DNA of 18,485 bases from an uncultured Veillonella sp. (GTDB lineage: Bacteria > Bacillota > Negativicutes > Veillonellales > Veillonellaceae): contig CAJZEE010000036.1 of assembly GCA_915066865.1 (NCBI GenBank), forward strand, positions 1-18,485, in the 5' to 3' direction. The position numbers and the translations under genes were made by a program. This document shows positions 14,102-18,485 of the stretch, one piece after another (the stretch's first letter is position 1; every line of letters starts with the position of its first letter). Below the pieces are notes generated by a model that worked only from the letters and a program-made list of their open reading frames with translations, made no database searches and was not told the DNA's origin.

Positions 14102-14848
14102 CTATACACCCTTTGCATCTGGATCCCAGACAAATTTATGGATTTGCAGTTGGAATCGTACATTCTGCAAATTATATGTTTTCATATAATCGATAATCGA
14201 TGCCGCCTCAATCTGTCCCCATACAGGCGATACATATATTTGAGCCACTGTAGGATATTTACTAATTATGCGACGCATACAATCCAAATCTTCTGGAGAA
14301 CCAACGACAAACTTAATCAAATCACGTTCTGTAGCCACCTTGAATATATCTATATTCATAGACTCTTCGGCTAAAGAGGACGGCGTTTTATAATCGTAGG
14401 TAAACCACACATTATCTCTATGAAAGCTCGGTATAATCGTGCCATTTGTTTCAATATTGAAATCATAAGGACTATTATTAGGCCTCTCTCGTTTATCTAC
14501 ATCTTTATCTACATCATTAATACGAGTTAAATCACTTTGACTTGATGAACTGTCTTGTATCTTTAAATCCTTCCGACGATTTAATTCATCAATTAACTCT
14601 ACAACAGCAGCTTCTTGTAATAGAGGCTCCCCACCAGTAATAGTAATGCGATGATTGCCTAAGCTTTCAATAACATCAGCCACCTCAGCTACAGTCATCT
14701 CTGTGAATACACTATCAATGCCGTAGCTATAAGTCGTGTCGCAATAGGAACAGCGAATATTGCAATCATGGAGGCGTAAAAATGTAGTCAGCAAACCTTG
14801 CCGACTACCTTCCCCATCAATAGAGTCAAAAATCTCAATAACGTTCAT
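14102..14848 (-). CDS. queE: 7-carboxy-7-deazaguanine synthase
   Basis: Radical SAM enzyme that converts 6-carboxytetrahydropterin to 7-carboxy-7-deazaguanine on the way to preQ0 and queuosine. The 248-residue protein opens with the family substrate loop EIFDSIDGEGSRQG and carries the cluster-binding CxxxCxxC at Cys29, Cys33 and Cys36 (CNIRCSYCDT). TGGEPLLQ (71-78) and FNIETNG (130-136) follow. Between the last two lies an unusual hydrophilic stretch, about residues 97-127, rich in Ser, Asp, Lys and Arg and containing DVDKDVDK, which is coded by a perfect 12-bp duplication. The start ATG at 14848 overlaps the queD end by 14 nt, so translation is probably coupled. No frameshift is seen. queC is not in the window. 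Confidence 0.95.
   Translation of the reverse strand: MNVIEIFDSIDGEGSRQGLLTTFLRLHDCNIRCSYCDTTYSYGIDSVFTEMTVAEVADVIESLGNHRITITGGEPLLQEAAVVELIDELNRRKDLKIQDSSSSQSDLTRINDVDKDVDKRERPNNSPYDFNIETNGTIIPSFHRDNVWFTYDYKTPSSLAEESMNIDIFKVATERDLIKFVVGSPEDLDCMRRIISKYPTVAQIYVSPVWGQIEAASIIDYMKTYNLQNVRFQLQIHKFVWDPDAKGV
14468..14560. repeat. Insertion in queE with 12-bp tandem duplication
   Basis: This span codes for the extra hydrophilic segment of QueE. Inside it TTTATCTACATC occurs twice in direct succession (14492-14503 and 14504-14515), producing the repeated DVDK. The duplication is in frame. Confidence 0.7.
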
Positions 14849-15173
14849 AAATAGCTGTGTTCCCTTCAGATTCTTGAACCTCTACTTTAAAGCATTTTGG
14901 GCCCAATTCATCAGCAATCCATTTTGCCATATTCTCCGCAGTAGGATTAATATTGCCTAGTACATCGTTGATATGGCGATGGTCCAAGCGACCATGAATT
15001 TTTTCTTTAATAATCGTAAAGTCGATAACCATCCCATTATGATCTAACTCTTCAGAGCGAGCATGAACTGTAATAATCCAGTTATGCCCATGAAGATTTT
15101 GACATTTACTTGGATAATCTAGTTTCAATTGATGAGATGCACTCACCTCTAACCGTTTAGTAACTGTAAACAT
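14835..15173 (-). CDS. queD: 6-carboxy-5,6,7,8-tetrahydropterin synthase
   Basis: Zinc enzyme of the PTPS/QueD family that turns 7,8-dihydroneopterin triphosphate into 6-carboxytetrahydropterin, the step between FolE and QueE. At 112 residues it is of normal size. Zinc ligands are His14 (SASHQL), His28 and His30 (NLHGHNW). Cys24, four residues before the HGH motif, is the catalytic cysteine expected of QueD. LDHRHIND and VQESEGNTAIY supply the remaining catalytic residues. The ATG at 15173 has AGGAG upstream. It is the first gene of the queD-queE-folE set and overlaps queE by 14 nt. Its leader contains four direct repeats. Confidence 0.96.
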   Translation of the reverse strand: MFTVTKRLEVSASHQLKLDYPSKCQNLHGHNWIITVHARSEELDHNGMVIDFTIIKEKIHGRLDHRHINDVLGNINPTAENMAKWIADELGPKCFKVEVQESEGNTAIYERY

Positions 15174-15184
15174 TATATCTCCTA

Positions 15185-15263
15185 TCTATTACATAAGCGT
15201 TTAACTTATATCTATTACATAAGACTTATCGCTATTACATGAAACCCTTGTCTATTACGTAAG
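15185..15263. repeat. Four direct repeats in the queD leader
   Basis: Four copies of a motif that reads CTTATGTAATAGA on the minus strand: 15185-15197 and 15211-15223 (both exact), about 15231-15243 (degenerate, ATGTAATAGC core) and 15251-15263 (one change, CTTACGTAATAGA). Spacings are 26, 20 and 20 bp. The copy nearest the gene runs straight into the queD ribosome site. Flanking ATAAG/CTTAT elements add small dyads, for example 15219-15229. Confidence 0.75.
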
Positions 15264-15307
15264 TCTTATCATAAAATGCTTTTTATTGTAAGATATTACC
15301 ATTTTTT

Positions 15308-15316
15308 ATTATAACA
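15308..15316 (-). promoter_or_regulatory. Extended -10 promoter candidate for queD-queE-folE
   Basis: On the minus strand TGTTATAAT, an extended -10 (TGn plus perfect TATAAT at 15308-15313), lies in the tail of the rpoD terminator. The -35 region (ACTGTA at 17 bp) is poor. If used, it gives a leader of about 130 nt that contains all four direct repeats. Confidence 0.4.
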
Positions 15317-15363
15317 CAAAAGGGTTGTAATACAGTGCTATACAACACTGCATTACAACCCTT
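15310..15363 (-). terminator. Intrinsic terminator of dnaG-rpoD
   Basis: On the minus strand AAGGGTTGTAATGCAGTG pairs with CACTGTATTACAACCCTT, an 18-bp stem with a single G-T pair and an 8-nt loop, followed by a T-rich tail. It starts 15 nt after the rpoD stop. Confidence 0.9.
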
Positions 15364-15378
15364 AAGAGATTCAAAATC

Positions 15379-16539
15379 TTATAAGAAGTCTTTGATTTTA
15401 TCACGTTTACCGCGGTTGCGCAATTTAGTAAGCGCTTTACCTTCAATCTGACGAATACGTTCTCTTGTTACATTGAAATGTTGACCAACTTCTTCCAATG
15501 TACGAGGCTTACCATCCTTCAAACCAAAACGTAAAATCAAGACTTGTTGCTCACGATCAGTCAAGCATGTAAATACATCTTCAATCTGCTCTTGCAATAA
15601 AATGTAGCTAGCTGCATCATCTGGAGCAATTGCATCTTGGTCCTCGATGAAGTCCCCTAAATGGGAATCTTCCTCTTCACCAATCGGAGTTTCCAAAGAT
15701 ACTGGCTCTTGGGCGATTTTCTGAATTTCACGCACCCGCTCTACAGTAATTCCCATACCTTCAGCAATTTCTTCTGGCAATGGCTCACGACCCTTGTCTT
15801 GCAACAATTGTCTAGAAATACGAATCAATTTATTAATTGTTTCTACCATATGTACAGGAATACGAATCGTACGAGCTTGGTCTGCAATAGCACGCGTAAT
15901 CGCTTGACGAATCCACCATGTAGCATACGTAGAAAATTTATAACCTTTAGTATAATCGAATTTATCTACCGCTTTAATCAGACCTAGGTTACCTTCTTGG
16001 ATTAGATCCAAGAACAACATACCACGACCTACATAACGTTTCGCGATACTTACAACTAATCGCAAGTTAGCATCTACCAATTTTTTCTTAGCCTTTTTGC
16101 TAAGTTGAATATCTTTATATGTAGCATCCTCTTGTGCACCAGCTTCGATTTGCTTAGCTAATACGATTTCTTCGTCAGCTGAAAGCAATGGTACGCGACC
16201 AATCTCTTTTAGGTACATTCGTACAGGGTCATCAATATTAACACCAGAATCAACACTTAAATCGATAGAAATTTTCTTCTCGCTAGAAACTTCGTCTTCA
16301 TCTTCATCCGTTTCAATTGTATGACTATCTGTATCATCAGCATCAATATCTGCCACAATCTCTACATTCAATTTACCCAAAGTCGTATAAATATCATCTA
16401 ATTGTTCCGCAGTAATTTCCGTCTGCTCATGAAGAGCATCTGAAATCTCGGATTGTGTCAACACACCGCTCTTACGGCCTTTTTCAAGAAGTTGCTCAAC
16501 AATCTCCTCTATTTGACTTTTTTGTACTTTCTTAGCCAC
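15379..16539 (-). CDS. rpoD: Primary sigma factor (RpoD/SigA)
   Basis: Housekeeping sigma-70 factor that directs RNA polymerase to -35/-10 promoters. The product is 386 residues with region 1.1 (about 5-75), an acidic linker (DTDSHTIETDEDEDEVSSE), region 1.2 from DPVRMYLKEIGRVPLL, and region 2 with KRYVGRGMLFLDLIQEGN and KGYKFSTYATWWIRQAITRA. Region 3 follows, then region 4 with TLEEVGQHFNVTRERIRQIE. It lacks the large non-conserved insert of proteobacterial RpoD, as in Firmicute SigA. I placed the start at the GTG at 16539, because AAGGAG lies 6 nt upstream and gives the start MAKKVQKS. An in-frame ATG at 16560 (393 residues) has no ribosome site and lies 7 nt after the dnaG stop. Second gene of the dnaG-rpoD operon. 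Confidence 0.96.
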   Translation of the reverse strand: MAKKVQKSQIEEIVEQLLEKGRKSGVLTQSEISDALHEQTEITAEQLDDIYTTLGKLNVEIVADIDADDTDSHTIETDEDEDEVSSEKKISIDLSVDSGVNIDDPVRMYLKEIGRVPLLSADEEIVLAKQIEAGAQEDATYKDIQLSKKAKKKLVDANLRLVVSIAKRYVGRGMLFLDLIQEGNLGLIKAVDKFDYTKGYKFSTYATWWIRQAITRAIADQARTIRIPVHMVETINKLIRISRQLLQDKGREPLPEEIAEGMGITVERVREIQKIAQEPVSLETPIGEEEDSHLGDFIEDQDAIAPDDAASYILLQEQIEDVFTCLTDREQQVLILRFGLKDGKPRTLEEVGQHFNVTRERIRQIEGKALTKLRNRGKRDKIKDFL

Positions 16540-16567
16540 AGCGCTCTCCTTTTTAACCATTAATGAT

Positions 16568-18340
16568 TTACTTAGACCATTCTCTAATTAAATTCTGTAT
16601 TTCCTGACACTTATGTAATTCGCTAATAAACGTCGAATCTCCTGCTCGTTTTAATTGATCCGCCATAATTGAATGCGCTTTATACTGTTCACGCAATGAA
16701 TGGAGCCTTATCTTGCGGATTAATGCAGGCACTTGTACCTTATATTCATCGTCACTCATGACGACCAACCTAGAGTAAATATCGTATTCTTGAGAAGATA
16801 AAACAGATTGAATTGCAGTTTCATCTAGACGACCTTCGGACTTATACAAGGTGAATAGCTTTTCTATTATACCTCGATATTCAATTTTTTCAAAGTCCTC
16901 TAATGGCAAATAGCTCATCATATGTTGTAATACTTCGCCATCTGTGAAAGCTAAGGACAATAATTTTTCCGCATCCCCCTTTGGTAAGTCCTGTGTTGGC
17001 AAAGGTGTTGATGCAGTATCCACTAATTCAATTTGTCCTTTTTTCACATAATCTCTAAAGTATCTAAAAATAGTACTATTATCAAGCCATAATGGCAATG
17101 CCAATGTTTTTAAAGCATCATCTCTCTGTGTTTGACTATCTATATTTGCAATATATGGGAAAACATCTGCCATAACAGCCTGCTTCCCTTCTGTATCATT
17201 TGTATCGTGTTTAATCAAAGACTCACTTAATAGATAATCAAGAGGTTTAACAGCTTTAGCAACTAACTCCTTAAATGCCTGTCCCCCATGATTACGCACA
17301 TAATCATCTGGATCTTTGCCGTCTGGCATAGCAAGGACACGCACCTTAAAATCCGTATTTTGCAATAACTCAATAGCCCTAGCAGCCGCTTGACGACCAG
17401 CACCATCCATATCATAAGCTAACACGATTTCTTCAGCTTGCCTCATCAAGATATGCCCATGATCTCTTGTATAAGCAGTCCCCAATGATGCGACTACATT
17501 AGTAACACCATGATTATGAGCGGATATAACATCCATATAGCCTTCTACAAGAATAGCTTGTTTTTCCTCACGAATAGATTTATAAGCCTTATCAAAGGCA
17601 AATAAGAGTTTACCTTTTTCAAAGATTGATGACTCTGGAGAGTTTAAATATTTTGGTGTACTATCATCCATAACGCGCCCACCAAAAGCAACTACTCGCC
17701 CTTTACCATCCATAATGGGGAACATAATTCTATTTCTGAAGAAGTCATAAAATTGACCCTTTTGGTTCTTTCGGACAAGATTCAACTCTAAAAGAATGGA
17801 ATCATCAATGCCACGCTCATGAAAGGCACGATATAACTTATCCCAACCATCAGGAGCAAAACCAAGCTTAAATGTTTCTATGGTCTCTTGTGTGAGCCCT
17901 CGCTTTTTCAAATAATCTAATCCCACTTTACCAATAGACGTTTGAGTGAGACAGTTATGGAAAAAGGTAGCCGCTAAATCAGAAGCTTCATACAGTTTTT
18001 TGCGCCTTTCATCTCTAGCTCTTTGTTCAGGTGAAAGTTTCGCCTCTGGCAATGGAATATTAGCTCGATTAGCTAGCCGCTCTAGGGCTTCTACAAAAGT
18101 TAAATGCTCTAATTCCATAAGAAATTTAATAGCATTTCCTGATGCATGGCACCCAAAGCAATAATAAAAACCCTTTTCAGGGGCTACACTAAAGGATGGC
18201 GTTTTTTCATTATGAAATGGACAACAACCCCAATAGTTCTTGCCGCGTTTCTTTAAGGCTACATGCTCGGATACAACTGACACGATATCATTAGCATCTT
18301 TGATTTGTTCAATCAAGGCTTCTTTGCTGATCTGTGGCAT
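16568..18340 (-). CDS. dnaG: DNA primase
   Basis: Makes the RNA primers for replication forks. The 590-residue protein has an N-terminal CHC2 zinc-ribbon with Cys40, His43, Cys61 and Cys64 (CCPFHNEKTPSFSV; YYCFGCHASG). The RNA polymerase core follows with FRNRIMFPIMD and VVAFGGRVMDD, and then the TOPRIM acidic residues in LVEGYMDVISAH and LAYDMDGAGRQAA. The C-terminal region (about 430-590) is poorly conserved and helical, as expected for the helicase-binding domain. I chose the ATG at 18340, which follows GGGAGGAAAGAGG; the ATG at 18385 lies within the predicted promoter, upstream of the expected transcription start. It is followed directly by rpoD; the rpsU that starts this operon in Proteobacteria is absent. 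Confidence 0.97.
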   Translation of the reverse strand: MPQISKEALIEQIKDANDIVSVVSEHVALKKRGKNYWGCCPFHNEKTPSFSVAPEKGFYYCFGCHASGNAIKFLMELEHLTFVEALERLANRANIPLPEAKLSPEQRARDERRKKLYEASDLAATFFHNCLTQTSIGKVGLDYLKKRGLTQETIETFKLGFAPDGWDKLYRAFHERGIDDSILLELNLVRKNQKGQFYDFFRNRIMFPIMDGKGRVVAFGGRVMDDSTPKYLNSPESSIFEKGKLLFAFDKAYKSIREEKQAILVEGYMDVISAHNHGVTNVVASLGTAYTRDHGHILMRQAEEIVLAYDMDGAGRQAAARAIELLQNTDFKVRVLAMPDGKDPDDYVRNHGGQAFKELVAKAVKPLDYLLSESLIKHDTNDTEGKQAVMADVFPYIANIDSQTQRDDALKTLALPLWLDNSTIFRYFRDYVKKGQIELVDTASTPLPTQDLPKGDAEKLLSLAFTDGEVLQHMMSYLPLEDFEKIEYRGIIEKLFTLYKSEGRLDETAIQSVLSSQEYDIYSRLVVMSDDEYKVQVPALIRKIRLHSLREQYKAHSIMADQLKRAGDSTFISELHKCQEIQNLIREWSK

Positions 18341-18373
18341 CCTCTTTCCTCCCTTTCTTGTTCTTATGGGCTT

Positions 18374-18402
18374 ATTATATATCATTTGTTAAGCGCTTTC
18401 AA
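18374..18402 (-). promoter_or_regulatory. dnaG-rpoD promoter
   Basis: On the minus strand TTGAAA (18397-18402), exactly 17 bp, then perfect TATAAT (18374-18379). The predicted start is near 18367, about 27 nt before the dnaG ATG. This is the closest match to a sigma-70 consensus promoter in the window. Confidence 0.75.
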
Positions 18403-18457
18403 TAGCTTATGGTAGAATAGATTTCAGTTTCAAAACTATTTTATAGAACAGACTATC

Positions 18458-18473
18458 CTGAAAGTAGTTTCAG
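18458..18473. promoter_or_regulatory. 16-bp dyad upstream of the dnaG promoter
   Basis: Perfect palindrome CTGAAA-GTAG-TTTCAG, about 55 bp upstream of the -35. A further TTTCAG half-site lies at 18422-18427. There is no T-run to make it a terminator, and the gene further upstream is outside the window. An operator is possible. Confidence 0.3.
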
Positions 18474-18485
18474 ACATCTTAGAAT

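Noticed and set aside
15185..15263. CRISPR array in the queD leader
   Set aside because: The repeats are 13 bp with 7-13 bp gaps, not palindromic and partly degenerate; spacer length and cas genes are missing.
15174..15300. preQ1 riboswitch ahead of queD
   Set aside because: The compact C-rich hairpin plus A-rich tail typical of the class I preQ1 aptamer is not seen, and the region is occupied by direct repeats.
18341..18385. Longer dnaG start at 18385
   Set aside because: It overlaps the TATAAT of the best promoter in the window and has no ribosome site; the ATG at 18340 has GGGAGG.
1..18485. Mobile element, prophage, toxin-antitoxin or defence system
   Set aside because: No transposase, integrase, terminal repeats, attachment duplication or defence-type genes were found. 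Nearly all the DNA is accounted for by core genes.

Overview
The window reads as a chromosomal segment of an anaerobic, AT-rich, diderm member of the Firmicutes. Veillonella or a close relative in the Negativicutes is my best guess. This is inferred from protein style, from a periplasmic Tat-exported [NiFe]-hydrogenase next to Gram-positive-type housekeeping genes, and from the dnaG-rpoD ... trmK-nif3 gene order known from Bacillus-type genomes. No database search was possible. All 14 protein genes, the tRNA and the RNase P RNA lie on the minus strand, so transcription runs from high to low coordinates.

In transcription order: (1) dnaG-rpoD (18340-15379) is the replication/transcription operon, with a near-consensus promoter and a long terminator. 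(2) queD-queE-folE (15173-13463) makes the early precursor of queuosine/preQ0 from GTP; its leader holds four direct repeats. (3) A tRNA with anticodon CAU, probably Ile2 (13391-13317), has its own promoter and terminator. (4) trmK-nif3 (13072-11222) encodes a tRNA m1A22 methyltransferase and a NIF3/DUF34 protein. (5) rnpB (11175-10823) is the RNase P RNA. (6) A thioredoxin gene with a WCEPC active site (10764-10435) has its own terminator. (7) A membrane-bound group 1 [NiFe]-hydrogenase operon (10161-5280) encodes the small subunit, large subunit, cytochrome b, maturation protease and a short HyaF/HupH-like protein. (8) A GtrB/DPM-like glycosyltransferase (4903-3893) is followed by an exported NlpC/P60 endopeptidase (3808-2996). 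(9) alaS (2718-103) closes the window.

Two themes link the genes. The stretch from about 15.2 to 10.8 kb is a translation/tRNA neighbourhood: queuosine precursor enzymes, a tRNA, a tRNA methyltransferase and the tRNA-processing ribozyme. The hydrogenase operon is a compact H2-oxidising respiratory module. It would pass electrons from periplasmic H2 through FeS clusters to a di-haem cytochrome b and the quinone pool. The Hyp cofactor-assembly genes are not in the window.

Most of the window is ordinary core genome, and I do not see a wholly new system. The points most worth a second look are the four repeats in the queD leader, the paired FNR-like dyads over the hydrogenase promoter, the glycine pair in the hydrogenase small subunit that predicts oxygen sensitivity, a hydrophilic insertion in QueE, and a probable GTG start for rpoD.
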